64,000 bases of DNA from Mesorhizobium sp. YIM 152430 (GTDB lineage: Bacteria; Pseudomonadota; Alphaproteobacteria; Rhizobiales; Rhizobiaceae), in assembly GCF_029210365.1 (NCBI RefSeq), contig NZ_JARGES010000056.1:124001-188000 (forward strand). The letters are read 5' to 3'. The notes under the pieces were generated by a model, which did no database searches, had not been told where the DNA came from, and saw only the letters and a list, made by a program, of their open reading frames with translations. Below, in pieces: positions 18,010 to 27,811 of the stretch; positions within the stretch are counted from its first letter, which is position 1; the number at the start of each line of letters is the position of its first letter. The position numbers and the translations under genes are program-made.

Positions 18010-19112
18010 TCGGCATATTCCCCTTCCGCCGTCGAATCGAAGACGACACCGCCGCCGACATTGTAGACGGCCTCGCCCGACGGATAGAGCGACAGGGTGC
18101 GGATCGCAACGTTGAACCGCATCCGGTGGCCGGGCGCGATCCAGCCGATCGCGCCGCAATAGACGTCGCGCGGGCCGTCCTCCAGCTCGCGCAGGATTTC
18201 CATCGCGCGGATTTTCGGCGCGCCGGTGACCGAGCCGCAGGGAAAGAGCGCGGCGAAGATGTCGGCAACAGTGAGCCCCGACCGCAGCTTCGCCCGCACC
18301 CGGCTCACCATCTGATGCACCGTCGCATAGGTCTCGACCTTGAACAGGTTCGGCACGTCGAGCGTCCCGACTTCGCTGATCAGCGAAATGTCGTTGCGAA
18401 GAAGATCGACGATCATCCGGTTCTCGGCCTGGTTCTTCGGATCGCCCGCGAGGAAGTCGCGCTGGCGAACATCCTCCTGCGGTGTCGCCCCGCGCGGCGC
18501 GGTGCCCTTCATCGGCAGCGTCTCGATCCAGCCGTCGCGGGAGACGTCGAAGAAGAGTTCGGGCGAACGCGAGACGACGACCGGCCCGTCGAGTTCGACC
18601 AGCGCCGAGTGGCGCACCGGCTGTCGTTCGGCAAGCTGGCGGAAGATCGCCAGCGGATCGCCCTCCCAGCGCGCATGGACCGGAAAGGTCAAATTCGCCT
18701 GGTAGCAATCGCCGGCCCGCAAATGATCGTGCAGCGTGCGAAAGCGCTTTTCGTAGATGGACGCGGGCCACGTCGCCCGTGCATCGAAAACTGCTGGTTC
18801 GGCATTGGAATGCGGCCGGAAGAGCTGGCCGGCATCGCCCTCGAACGGCCCGTCGAAGATGCCGAAGCACAGGAGCGGCGCGCGGCGGTTTTCGGGCAGC
18901 AGGCGGCGCAGCTTCGGCTCGAGCAGATAGCCGGCTTCATAGGAGACATAGCCCGCAAGCCACTTGCCCGAAGCCCGCGCCGCTTGCGCGTCCTCCAATG
19001 CCGGAAAGAAGTCCTTTTCGTCCCATGCGACAATCAGCCGTTCCGGCTCGGCGAACAGAAGTTCCCGTCCTGAAAAATCGTCGCGAAAGAGCGCAAAGCC
19101 GCGAGAACTCAC
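17958..19112 (-). CDS. pabB: Aminodeoxychorismate synthase component I
   Basis: It aminates chorismate to 4-amino-4-deoxychorismate with ammonia from a glutaminase partner (PabA, not in this window). The 384-residue protein contains chorismate-binding motifs SPELFFDV, PMKGTAPRG, NRMIVDLLRNDISLI and LFPCGSVTGAPKIRAMEIL. No glutaminase domain is fused. The start is GTG at 19112 within the GTGA overlap with bioN, implying translational coupling. pabC follows with an overlapping start. Confidence 0.93.
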   Translation of the reverse strand: MSSRGFALFRDDFSGRELLFAEPERLIVAWDEKDFFPALEDAQAARASGKWLAGYVSYEAGYLLEPKLRRLLPENRRAPLLCFGIFDGPFEGDAGQLFRPHSNAEPAVFDARATWPASIYEKRFRTLHDHLRAGDCYQANLTFPVHARWEGDPLAIFRQLAERQPVRHSALVELDGPVVVSRSPELFFDVSRDGWIETLPMKGTAPRGATPQEDVRQRDFLAGDPKNQAENRMIVDLLRNDISLISEVGTLDVPNLFKVETYATVHQMVSRVRAKLRSGLTVADIFAALFPCGSVTGAPKIRAMEILRELEDGPRDVYCGAIGWIAPGHRMRFNVAIRTLSLYPSGEAVYNVGGGVVFDSTAEGEYAECLLKARFATGSQPATP

Positions 19113-19714
19113 CGGCGCGTGCTGCCGAAACCCCGCGCATCGATGGCATCGGCGATATCCTCGCCCATCCTCAGCGTGCGGACCAGAAGCGGCACGGCAA
19201 GCGCGACGAGACTCCCGTCGAGCCCGCGCGCCCGCTGCGCCTCGCGCACCTCGGCGCCGACCGACGCGATCAAGGGAATGAAACGGAGCGCCAATGACAA
19301 AGCGAGGCTGATCTTCTCGACATCGACGCCGAACCGGGAAAGCGGCTGCAAGCCGGTCTCGATCGCCGCCATGATCGCAGACGATGGCGTCGTCAGCGTC
19401 ACCAGACCGGCGAGAAGCACGAGCGCGCCAAGCCGCATCCCCATCGCGAACGCCGCCGCCCAGCCGTTCAGCCAGGCATGGGCCAAGACGAGGAGGACCA
19501 TGACGATCAGGAGCGGACGCAGCACGGACCAGACGTCGCGGAGCGTGAGACCGGCCGCAAAATAGAGCGTGATCGCGGCCGCCAGCGCCAGCGCCGTTCC
19601 GGCCAGTCCGGTAACGAAGAAAAGCCCGGTTCCGGCAATGGCGAGCGCGGCCATCTTCGGTCCCGCCGCAAGGCGATGGATCGGGCTCGTACCGGGCCGG
19701 TAGGCGGAGATCAT
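19109..19714 (-). CDS. bioN: Biotin ECF transporter T component
   Basis: This is the membrane T component of the energy-coupling-factor transporter, which couples ATP hydrolysis to the S component BioY. The 201-residue protein has about five hydrophobic segments. The cytoplasmic EcfT signature is REAQRARGLDGS, with a second ARG-type motif near the end (AIDARGFGSTRR). It is overlapped by four bases at each end by bioM and pabB. The bioY-bioM-bioN order makes the biotin assignment strong. Confidence 0.92.
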   Translation of the reverse strand: MISAYRPGTSPIHRLAAGPKMAALAIAGTGLFFVTGLAGTALALAAAITLYFAAGLTLRDVWSVLRPLLIVMVLLVLAHAWLNGWAAAFAMGMRLGALVLLAGLVTLTTPSSAIMAAIETGLQPLSRFGVDVEKISLALSLALRFIPLIASVGAEVREAQRARGLDGSLVALAVPLLVRTLRMGEDIADAIDARGFGSTRR

Positions 19715-20385
19715 CCCATCAGGCTTTCATAGTGGCGGGTCGCATCATGGGGCTTGCCGTCGAAGACGAGTCCGCCTTCGTCGAACACCAGCGCGCGGTC
19801 GAAATCGGCGATGAGGTCGAGGTCGTGCGTCACCACGATCGCCATCTCGTCCAGCCCCGAAATGACCCGCGCGACGCGCCTCTTGTTGCGCAGGTCGAGC
19901 AGCGTCGTCGGCTCGTCGAAGATAATGATCTGCGGTTCCAGAATTGTCACGCCGGCAATCGCCAGCATCTGTTTCTCGCCGCCCGAAAGCCGGTGCGTCT
20001 GCTCCTTGGCGAGGTGGCTCAACCCGAACCGCGCAAGTCCGGCTTCGACCTTCCGCGCGATTTCGTCCTTCGGCAGTTTCCGGTTCTTCAGGCCGAAGGC
20101 CAGGTCTTCCTCGACGACCGGATAGACGATCTGGTTGTCCGGGTTCTGGAAGACGAAGCCGACCTTGCCGCGCACCTCCTTGCCGTCGCCTTTCGTGTTG
20201 AGCCCGTCGACCGAAACGCTTCCCGTCGTCGGCACCAGCAGGCCGTTGACCAGGCGCACGAAGGTGCTCTTGCCCGACCCGTTGGCGCCGATCACGGCAA
20301 TGCGCCGCTCGGCGAGTTCGAGGCTGAAGGGCTTCAGGACCTCGCGCTCGCCGAAGCGGTGGCTGACGCCGGAAAAGCGGATCAT
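19711..20385 (-). CDS. bioM: Biotin ECF transporter ATPase
   Basis: This is the ATP-binding component of the BioMNY biotin importer. The 224-residue protein has Walker A GANGSGKST, Q-loop FQNPDNQIVYPVVEEDLAFG, signature LSGGEKQMLAIAG, Walker B IIIFDEPTT and switch His VVTHDLDL. The Q-loop wording (QNPDNQ) is typical of ECF-class ATPases. ATG 20385 overlaps the bioY stop (ATGA). Confidence 0.95.
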   Translation of the reverse strand: MIRFSGVSHRFGEREVLKPFSLELAERRIAVIGANGSGKSTFVRLVNGLLVPTTGSVSVDGLNTKGDGKEVRGKVGFVFQNPDNQIVYPVVEEDLAFGLKNRKLPKDEIARKVEAGLARFGLSHLAKEQTHRLSGGEKQMLAIAGVTILEPQIIIFDEPTTLLDLRNKRRVARVISGLDEMAIVVTHDLDLIADFDRALVFDEGGLVFDGKPHDATRHYESLMG

Positions 20386-20936
20386 GCGCGGCGGGGCGCC
20401 TCGATCAGCGGGTAGGATTTGCGCACCGTTACCGCCACCGTCGCGGCGATCGCGGCCTTGATCAGGTCGCCCGGAATGAAGCCCAGCGACCCGGCCGCCG
20501 CCTCGAAATAGGAGAGCCCGGTGGTCAGGCTGATCCAGGCGACGCCGATCGGATAGAGCACCAGGATTCCGCCGAGGATGTTGATCCCGAGCGCCTGGAA
20601 GAAGCCGAGATTGCGCCAGAAGCGCTCGCACAGAAACCCGACCACGAAGGCGACCAGGATCCAGGAAACGAGGAAGCCGCCGCCGGGTCCGGCAAAGACC
20701 GCGAAGCCGCCGCGTCCGCCGGCCAGAAGCGGCAGGCCCGCCGCGACGAGGACCAGGAAGAGCGCGATCGCCAGCGATCCCCGCTTGGCGCCGAGCACCG
20801 AACCCGCGAGCATCGCGCCCATCGACTGCGCCGTGATCGGCACGCCGACGACGGGCAGCGTGAACGGGGGGAAAACTCCGAGCGCCGCCGTGAGAGCGGC
20901 GAAAAGCGCGATGAAGACGATGTCTTTTGTGTTCAT
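20382..20936 (-). CDS. bioY: Biotin transporter S component
   Basis: This substrate-binding membrane protein of the ECF biotin importer has 184 residues and six hydrophobic segments. Family features are FPPFTLPVVGVPITAQSMG and AGPGGGFLVSW, plus FIPGDLIKAAIAA near the end. ATG 20936 (MNTKDIVFIALFAAL) fits the family better than the in-frame ATG at 21017. It begins the bioY-bioM-bioN-pabB-pabC-DUF3445 run. I looked for an inverted TTAT-ATAA (BioR-type) box in the 150 bp upstream and found none. Confidence 0.93.
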   Translation of the reverse strand: MNTKDIVFIALFAALTAALGVFPPFTLPVVGVPITAQSMGAMLAGSVLGAKRGSLAIALFLVLVAAGLPLLAGGRGGFAVFAGPGGGFLVSWILVAFVVGFLCERFWRNLGFFQALGINILGGILVLYPIGVAWISLTTGLSYFEAAAGSLGFIPGDLIKAAIAATVAVTVRKSYPLIEAPRRA

Positions 20937-21085
20937 GGTGGCCCCGTTTGAAAGAATTCCGGCGCGTTGCGGCCGGTTTTGAGCTCGTTCGTTACGCCTT
21001 TGCGGCAAAATCTTCAACGCGCGGATAAGTCCGGCGGCAACCTGTCCACATCCCGCGAGTTCATCATGGCGAAGGAAACATCGCC

Positions 21086-21313
21086 ATGACCAAGCATTTC
21101 GAAACTCCCGTCCGCCTCACCGACGGCCGCAGCCTCGCCTCGCTCGACGACGCCATTACCGCCCTTTCCGACACCGGCTGGCCGCAGCGCGGGCCGCGCC
21201 ATGACGAGGCGCTGGACATCTGCCTCAAGGTGCGCGACGGCCACCGATCGATTTCCGAAGGCCGCATGGCGCTGGAACTCGCCGCGCAGGAAGCGGGTAA
21301 TCTCCAGCCTTGA
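21086..21313 (+). CDS. DUF982 family small protein
   Basis: The 75-residue protein shows the DUF982 pattern: FETPVRLTDGR at the start, a DDAITAL-x-TGWPQRGPRHDEALDICL core and a helical LELAAQEAG end. This family is common and often multi-copy in rhizobia, and its function is unknown. AAGGAA stands eight bases before the ATG. It is convergent with lpdV (4 bp between stops) and divergent from bioY. Confidence 0.8.
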   Translation: MTKHFETPVRLTDGRSLASLDDAITALSDTGWPQRGPRHDEALDICLKVRDGHRSISEGRMALELAAQEAGNLQP

Positions 21314-21317
21314 TTTC

Positions 21318-22709
21318 CTAGATGTGCAGCGCGTGGCCGAGCGTGCGCAAAGCCGCTTCCTGCAAGGCTTCGCCCTGGGTCGGATGGGCGTGGATCGTGC
21401 CGGCGATGTCCTCCAGCCGCGCGCCCATTTCGAGCGCGAGGCCGAACGCCGCCGACAGTTCGGAAACGCCCCGCCCGACCGCCTGAATGCCGAGCACCAG
21501 ATGGTTGTCCGCCCGCGCCACGACCCGCACGAATCCCGCCTCTCCGGCCATCGACATGGCGCGGCCATTGGCGGTGAAGGGGAACTGCGCTGATCTGATC
21601 TCGCGCCCAGCCGCCTTCGCCTGTTCCGGCGACAGGCCCACGGAGACGATCTCGGGATCGGTGAAGCAGACGGCGGGTATCGCCACCTTGTCCCAGTTCC
21701 TTTTGTGGCCCGCGACGATCTCCGCGACCATCTCGCCCTGCGCCATCGCGCGGTGCGCCAGCATCGGCTCGCCGGTCACGTCGCCGATGGCGAAGACGCC
21801 GCGCATGGAGGTGCGGCACTGGTCGTCGATGCGCACGAAGCGGCCGTCCATGTCGAGCACCAGTTCCTCGCGGCCCCAGTTCTCGGTCGCCGGCTTGCGC
21901 CCGACCGTGACGAGGATCGCGTCGGCCTCGATCTTCTGCTCCGCGCCTGCGGTCTCGACCAGCAGTGCGCCGGTCCCCGAAAGGCCCTTGGCCTTGGCCG
22001 ACAGCAGAAGCTCGATGCCGAGTTCGCCCAGCCGCTTTTCGACCGGACGCACAAGTTCCTTGTCATAGAGCGGCAGGATGCGGTCCAGCGCCTCGACGAC
22101 CGTCACCCTGGCGCCGAGCTTGGCGAAGGCGGTGCCGAGTTCGAGGCCGATATAGCCGGCGCCGATGACGGCGATCTTTTCGGGAAGCTTCGTCAGCGCC
22201 AGCGCCTCGGTCGACGACATCACCTTGCCCCCGAAGGGCAGGTTCGGCAGTTCGACCGACTGCGAGCCGGTCGCGATGACGATGTTCTCGGCGCGGATGA
22301 TTTGCGTGCCGGTCGACGTCTCGACCTCGACCGTCTTGCCATCCCGAAACCGCGCCCGGCCCTCGACGCTCTTGACCTTCGCCTTCTTCAACAGCCCGGC
22401 AACGCCGGTCGTCAGGCGGCCGACGATGTTGTCCTTCCAGGCAATGGTCTTCTTCAGGTCGATCGCGGGCGAGGAAAGCGAGATGCCGACCGGCGAAGCG
22501 CCCCTGGAAGCTTCGGTCGCGATGTTGAACTCGTCCGCGGCGTGGATGATCGCCTTGGAAGGAATGCAGCCGACATTGAGGCAGGTGCCGCCGGGGCGCT
22601 TTTCCTCGACGATGACGGTGTCGATGCCGAGCTGCCCGGCGCGGATCGCACAGACATAGCCGCCCGGCCCGGCGCCGATGACGAGGAGCTTGCAGGAGAT
22701 GTCTTTCAT
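21318..22709 (-). CDS. lpdV: Dihydrolipoyl dehydrogenase (E3 of branched-chain 2-oxoacid dehydrogenase)
   Basis: It reoxidises the dihydrolipoyl group of the E2 subunit with NAD. The 463-residue flavoprotein has the FAD motif [19 protein letters not shown], the redox disulfide [13 protein letters not shown], and the NAD-binding motif [15 protein letters not shown]. The C-terminal dimerisation domain carries the His-Glu pair in [20 protein letters not shown] stands six bases upstream of the ATG. It is last in the bkdA1-bkdA2-bkdB-lpdV operon, so it is probably dedicated to this complex. Confidence 0.96.
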   Translation of the reverse strand: MKDISCKLLVIGAGPGGYVCAIRAGQLGIDTVIVEEKRPGGTCLNVGCIPSKAIIHAADEFNIATEASRGASPVGISLSSPAIDLKKTIAWKDNIVGRLTTGVAGLLKKAKVKSVEGRARFRDGKTVEVETSTGTQIIRAENIVIATGSQSVELPNLPFGGKVMSSTEALALTKLPEKIAVIGAGYIGLELGTAFAKLGARVTVVEALDRILPLYDKELVRPVEKRLGELGIELLLSAKAKGLSGTGALLVETAGAEQKIEADAILVTVGRKPATENWGREELVLDMDGRFVRIDDQCRTSMRGVFAIGDVTGEPMLAHRAMAQGEMVAEIVAGHKRNWDKVAIPAVCFTDPEIVSVGLSPEQAKAAGREIRSAQFPFTANGRAMSMAGEAGFVRVVARADNHLVLGIQAVGRGVSELSAAFGLALEMGARLEDIAGTIHAHPTQGEALQEAALRTLGHALHI

Positions 22710-22719
22710 GGTGCGCTCC

Positions 22720-24069
22720 TCAATCGACGAATATCAGCGCCGGCGTTTCCAGAAGCGCCTTCACCCGCTGGATGAACCGCGCCGCGTCCCAGCCGTCGAT
22801 CACCCGATGATCGAACGAGGACGACAAATTCATCATCTTCTTCGGAATGAACTGCGAGCCGTCCCAGACCGGGCGGACCATCATCTTGTTGACGCCGACG
22901 ATGGCGACTTCGGGGTGGTTGATGACGGGGGTGGTGACGATGCCGCCCATCGCGCCGAGCGAGGTGATGGTGATGGTGGAGCCGGAAAGCTCGTCGCGGC
23001 TGGCGGTGCCGGACTTGGCCGCTTCGGCCAGACGGCCGACCTCGGCGCCGCAATCCCAGATGTCGCGCGCCTCGACATGGCGGGCGACGGGCACGACGAG
23101 TCCGGTTGGCGTCTGCGCCGCGATGCCGATATGGATACCGCCATGCTGGCGGATGATGCCGGCCTCGTCGTCGAAGATCGCGTTGATGTCGGGCTGCTCG
23201 GCGATCGCCCTGGCCATGGCGCGCATCAGGAAGGGCAGAATAGTGAGCTTGGGCTGGTCGGGCTTCTTCGAGGCGTTCATCGCGGCGCGAAGCTCTTCGA
23301 GGGCGGTGACGTCGATCTCCTCGACATAGGTGATGTGCGGGATGGAGCGCTTGGCGAGCGCCATCTTCTCCGCGATCTTTCGGCGCAGGCCGACGACCTT
23401 GATTTCGGTGATCTCGGTGTTGCGGGCAAGGCCGCGGACGGTGGTGGAGCGCCCGGCCGAAAGGAACGCGTCGAGGTCTTCGTGGCTGATGCGGCCGGCG
23501 GGGCCGGAGCCGGCGACCTGGCGCAGGTCGATGCCGGCATCCCTGGCGCGCAGTCGCACGGCCGGCGAGGCGAGCGGCTTTTCGCCTTCGGCGCGGGGGG
23601 CGCCGGTGGAGATGGCGTTACCCCCACCCTTTATCCCTCCCCTCAAGGGGGAGGGAGGCGCCGGCGATTGCGCGCTTTCCTGCGACGCTTTTTCTATTGC
23701 AGAAGGTGGCGCTGCGGTTACCGGTCCCCCTCCCCCTTGCGGGGGTCCGGAGGACGGGCGAGACCCGTGGCTCGTCCCGGCAGGGGTGGGGGTCACTGTT
23801 TCGGAAGACTCTTCATCTACCGCGCCGCCCGCGATCTTGATCCGGATCAGCGGCGCGCCGACCGCCACGACGTCGCCGATCTCGGCTCCGAGCCACGAAA
23901 TCTCGCCCTCGACGGGCGACGGGATTTCGACCGTCGCCTTGTCGGTCATGACGGCGGCGAGCACCATGTCCTCGCGGACCGGATCGCCGATCTTGACGTG
24001 CCATTCGACCAACTCGGCCTCGGCCACGCCTTCGCCGACATCGGGCATCTTGATCGTGTGTTCAGCCAT
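22720..24069 (-). CDS. bkdB: Branched-chain 2-oxoacid dehydrogenase E2 (dihydrolipoyl acyltransferase)
   Basis: It transfers the acyl group from lipoyl to CoA as the core of the BCKDH complex. Domains of the 449-residue protein in order: lipoyl domain (about 1-80, lipoylated Lys in [13 protein letters not shown]), long linker (about 85-155), E3/E1-binding domain (about 158-195, [15 protein letters not shown]), and catalytic domain (about 215-449) with FDHRVIDG. The linker is odd: two copies of the palindromic repeat found elsewhere in intergenic DNA (23621-23658, 23724-23793) lie in frame inside it. They are translated as Pro/Gly-rich peptides such as [13 protein letters not shown]. Start 24069 ([14 protein letters not shown]) begins the lipoyl domain. 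Confidence 0.95.
   Translation of the reverse strand: MAEHTIKMPDVGEGVAEAELVEWHVKIGDPVREDMVLAAVMTDKATVEIPSPVEGEISWLGAEIGDVVAVGAPLIRIKIAGGAVDEESSETVTPTPAGTSHGSRPSSGPPQGGGGPVTAAPPSAIEKASQESAQSPAPPSPLRGGIKGGGNAISTGAPRAEGEKPLASPAVRLRARDAGIDLRQVAGSGPAGRISHEDLDAFLSAGRSTTVRGLARNTEITEIKVVGLRRKIAEKMALAKRSIPHITYVEEIDVTALEELRAAMNASKKPDQPKLTILPFLMRAMARAIAEQPDINAIFDDEAGIIRQHGGIHIGIAAQTPTGLVVPVARHVEARDIWDCGAEVGRLAEAAKSGTASRDELSGSTITITSLGAMGGIVTTPVINHPEVAIVGVNKMMVRPVWDGSQFIPKKMMNLSSSFDHRVIDGWDAARFIQRVKALLETPALIFVD
23621..23658. repeat. Palindromic repeat copy inside the bkdB linker
   Basis: This 38 bp element matches the intergenic copies at 1184-1227 and 24105-24142 (CCCTCCCC, short loop, GGGGGAGGG). It lies in frame in bkdB, adding about 13 residues at around position 137-150. 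Confidence 0.8.
23724..23793. repeat. Longer variant of the palindromic repeat inside the bkdB linker
   Basis: This is about 70 bp with the CCCTCCCCCTTG-GGGGG core, an extra GC-rich palindromic middle (GGACGGGCGAGACC to GGCTCGTCC) and the terminal AGGGGTGGGGGTC. It lies in frame, opposite to the neighbouring copy at 23621. It encodes a Gly/Pro/Ser-rich stretch at about residues 92-115 of the E2 protein. Confidence 0.7.
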
Positions 24070-24104
24070 GATCAGAGCCCTTTCTTCATCATCGAGCCAG
24101 GCAT

Positions 24105-24243
24105 ACCCCCATCCCTCACCCCTCCCCACAAGGGGGAGGGAGACGTGAGCGTGGCGGATATCACATCGGCGTTGAGCCTGGTGGAAGGGGCGCGGCGTCG
24201 ATGCCCTCCCTCCCCCTTGTGGGGAGGGATAAAGGGTGAGGGT
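24105..24243. repeat. Inverted pair of palindromic repeats between bkdB and bkdA2
   Basis: Copies at 24105-24142 and 24201-24243 are in opposite orientation with about 58 bp between them. The arrangement mirrors that at 1184-1329. They fill most of the 198 bp gap between bkdA2 and bkdB and could form a large hairpin in the operon mRNA. Confidence 0.85.
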
Positions 24244-24267
24244 GCGGCGACGAAAATCGGGCTCATC

Positions 24268-25281
24268 TCACGCCTCCATCACGGCGCGGAGCGCTTCACC
24301 GACGCGGGCGGGGCCGGGGAAGTAGTCCCATTCCTGCGCGTGGGGATAGGGCGTGTCCCAGCCGGTGACGCGGGCGACGGGGGCTTCGAGGTGGTAGAAG
24401 CAGTGTTCCTGCACCAGCGTGACCAGTTCGGCGCCGAAGCCGGAGGTCATGGTCGCCTCGTGGACGACGACGCAGCGGCCGGTCTTTTTCACCGAGGCGG
24501 TGATCGCGTCGAGGTCGAGCGGCAGGAGCGTGCGCAGGTCGATCACCTCGGCGTCGATGCCGGCATCCTCGGCCGCCGCGAGCGCGACATGGACCATGGT
24601 GCCGTAGGCGAGGATCGTGACGGCGGAGCCCTCGCGGCGCGTGACGGCCTTGCCGAGCGGGACGGTTACGTGGTCGGCGGCGACGTCGCCGAGATCATGC
24701 TTCGACCAGGGCGTGACGGGCCGGTCGTGATGGCCGTCGAAGGGGCCGTTATAGAGGCGCTTGGGTTCAAGGAAGATCACCGGGTCCGGGTCCTCGATGG
24801 CCGAGATCAGGAGGCCCTTGGCGTCCTGCGGATTGGACGGGACGACGACCTTGAGGCCCGAGACGTGGGTGAAGAGCGCTTCCGGGCTCTGGCTGTGGGT
24901 CTGGCCGCCGAAGATACCGCCGCCGGTGGGCATCCGGATGACGATCGGGCAGGTGAACTGGCCGGCGGAGCGGTAGCGGATGCGGGCGGCTTCCGAGACG
25001 ATCTGGTCGTAGGCCGGATAGACATAGTCGGCGAACTGGATTTCGACGCAGGGGCGCAGGCCGTATGCGGCCATGCCGACCGCGACGCCGACGATGCCGA
25101 GTTCGGAGATCGGCGTGTCGAAGCAGCGCGAGGAGCCGTATTTCTGCTGGAGCCCGGCGGTGCAGCGGAAGACGCCGCCGAAATAGCCGACATCCTCGCC
25201 GAAGACGACGACATTTTCGTCGCGGCCCATGGAGACGTCCATGGCGTCGCGGATCGCGTCGATCATGGTCATGCGGGGCAT
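24268..25281 (-). CDS. bkdA2: Branched-chain 2-oxoacid dehydrogenase E1 beta subunit
   Basis: With E1 alpha it forms the thiamine-diphosphate decarboxylase that acts on the 2-oxo acids of Leu, Ile and Val. The 337-residue protein has MTMIDAIRDAMDVSM, the conserved VVFGEDVGYFGGVFRCT, FADYVYPAYDQIVSEAAR, and HSQSPEALFTHVSGLKVV. The C-terminal transketolase domain carries LRTLLPLDLDAI and HEATMTSGFGAEL. ATG 25281 (MPRMTM) agrees with family starts; the frame runs further upstream but unlike the family. It follows E1 alpha by 59 bp. Confidence 0.95.
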   Translation of the reverse strand: MPRMTMIDAIRDAMDVSMGRDENVVVFGEDVGYFGGVFRCTAGLQQKYGSSRCFDTPISELGIVGVAVGMAAYGLRPCVEIQFADYVYPAYDQIVSEAARIRYRSAGQFTCPIVIRMPTGGGIFGGQTHSQSPEALFTHVSGLKVVVPSNPQDAKGLLISAIEDPDPVIFLEPKRLYNGPFDGHHDRPVTPWSKHDLGDVAADHVTVPLGKAVTRREGSAVTILAYGTMVHVALAAAEDAGIDAEVIDLRTLLPLDLDAITASVKKTGRCVVVHEATMTSGFGAELVTLVQEHCFYHLEAPVARVTGWDTPYPHAQEWDYFPGPARVGEALRAVMEA

Positions 25282-25340
25282 CGGGCGGACTCCAAAATGC
25301 GTGCCGAGGGGGCTCTTGAAACGCGCAAACGGCCCATCCC

Positions 25341-26573
<1,233 letters not shown>

Positions 26574-26645
26574 TCAATTCCTCCCTTTGGGGCAATTTAG
26601 GACAGGATTACTGACCTAGTCACCCCTCATCGCACGCGAATTTCC

Positions 26646-27803
26646 TCACATCGACTTTTCGAGAAGCGCCAGCGCGGCCTCCTTGGTCAGTTCGACCGGG
26701 TTGCCGCCGGCCGTCGGATCGACGATCGCCATCTCGGCGATGAGGTCGCGGCGCGCCTCGTCCATGTCGAGGCCCGGAATGAGGTCGCGCAGGGTCGAGG
26801 GTACCGACAGTTCGGTGCGAAGGTCCATGATCTTCCGGCGGAAACCGTCGAAACCGCCCGAAATGCCGCAATAGGCGGCGAGGCGCTCGAGGCGCTCCTC
26901 GATGGCGGGGCGGTTGAAATCGAGCACATGGGGCATGAAGAGCGCGTTCGTCATGCCGTGATGGGTGTCGTAGAGCGCGCCGATCGGGTGCGACAGCGAA
27001 TGGATCGCGCCGAGGCCCTTCTGGAACGCGGTTGCGCCCATGGCGGCGGCCGACATCATGTGCGCCCTCGCCTCGATGTCGGTGCCGTCGGCATAGGCGC
27101 GCGGCAGGTTTTCGAGGACCAGCCGAATGCCTTCGAGCGCGATGCCGTCGGCCATCGGGTGGTAGCCGGGGGCGCAGTAGGCTTCGAGGCAGTGCGCGAG
27201 CGCGTCCATGCCGGTGCCGGCGGTGATCGCCTTGGGCATTCCCACCGTGAGTTCGGGATCGGCGATGACCGTGACGGGCAGCATTTTCGGGTGGAAGATG
27301 ACCTTCTTCGTATGCGTCGCCTCGTTGGTGAGGACGCCGGCGCGGCCGACCTCGGAGCCGGTTCCCGCAGTGGTCGGCACGGCGATGACGGGCGCGATGG
27401 CGGCTGAATCGGCGCGGGTCCACCAGTCGCCGACATCCTCGAAATCCCAGATCGGGCGCGACTGCCCGGCCTGGAAGGCGACGAGCTTGCCGAGATCGAG
27501 CGCCGAACCGCCGCCGAAGGCGATGACGCCGTCATGGCTGCCGGATTTGAAGGCGGCGATGCCCGCAGCAAGGTTGGACTCGACGGGGTTCGGCTTGACG
27601 TCGGAAAAGACGGCGTAGTCGACGCCGGCCTTGTCGAGGATCGCGAACGTATCTGCGACGACGGGGAGCTTGGCGAGGCCCGGATCGGTCACGAAAAGCG
27701 GACGCGCGATGCCGGCGGATTTCAGCACGGCCGGGAGTTCGGAGATGCGGCCAGGGCCGAACAGGATTGTGGTGGGAAAATTCCACTTGGAAATGAGGGT
27801 CAT
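26646..27803 (-). CDS. Iron-containing (group III) alcohol dehydrogenase
   Basis: The 385-residue NAD(P)-dependent dehydrogenase shows the group III motifs FGGGSALDLGKL and VPTTAGTGSEVGRAGV. The metal-binding set is AGTGMDALAHCLEAYCAPGYHP with HSLSHPIGALYDTHHG (Asp plus three His). Start ATG 27803 (MTLISKWNFPTTILFGPG) matches the family; the longer frame is Arg/Gly-rich and unlikely. It lies 8 bp after the aldehyde dehydrogenase and belongs to the GS-like/ALDH/ADH operon. This suggests oxidation of a hydroxyl on a gamma-glutamylated amino alcohol or a related compound; the substrate is inference. Confidence 0.9.
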   Translation of the reverse strand: MTLISKWNFPTTILFGPGRISELPAVLKSAGIARPLFVTDPGLAKLPVVADTFAILDKAGVDYAVFSDVKPNPVESNLAAGIAAFKSGSHDGVIAFGGGSALDLGKLVAFQAGQSRPIWDFEDVGDWWTRADSAAIAPVIAVPTTAGTGSEVGRAGVLTNEATHTKKVIFHPKMLPVTVIADPELTVGMPKAITAGTGMDALAHCLEAYCAPGYHPMADGIALEGIRLVLENLPRAYADGTDIEARAHMMSAAAMGATAFQKGLGAIHSLSHPIGALYDTHHGMTNALFMPHVLDFNRPAIEERLERLAAYCGISGGFDGFRRKIMDLRTELSVPSTLRDLIPGLDMDEARRDLIAEMAIVDPTAGGNPVELTKEAALALLEKSM

Positions 27804-27811
27804 GTCGGTGA

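Noticed and set aside
20937-21085. BioR-type operator upstream of bioY
   Set aside because: No TTAT-N2-ATAA-like palindrome is present in the gap.
22720-24069. bkdB as a frameshifted or broken gene because of the odd linker
   Set aside because: The frame is open throughout and lipoyl, binding and catalytic domains are all intact in one frame; only the linker is unusual.
24105-24243. Possible CRISPR repeats in the bkd region
   Set aside because: Copies are inverted relative to each other, few, and match dispersed copies elsewhere in the window; they are palindromic elements.
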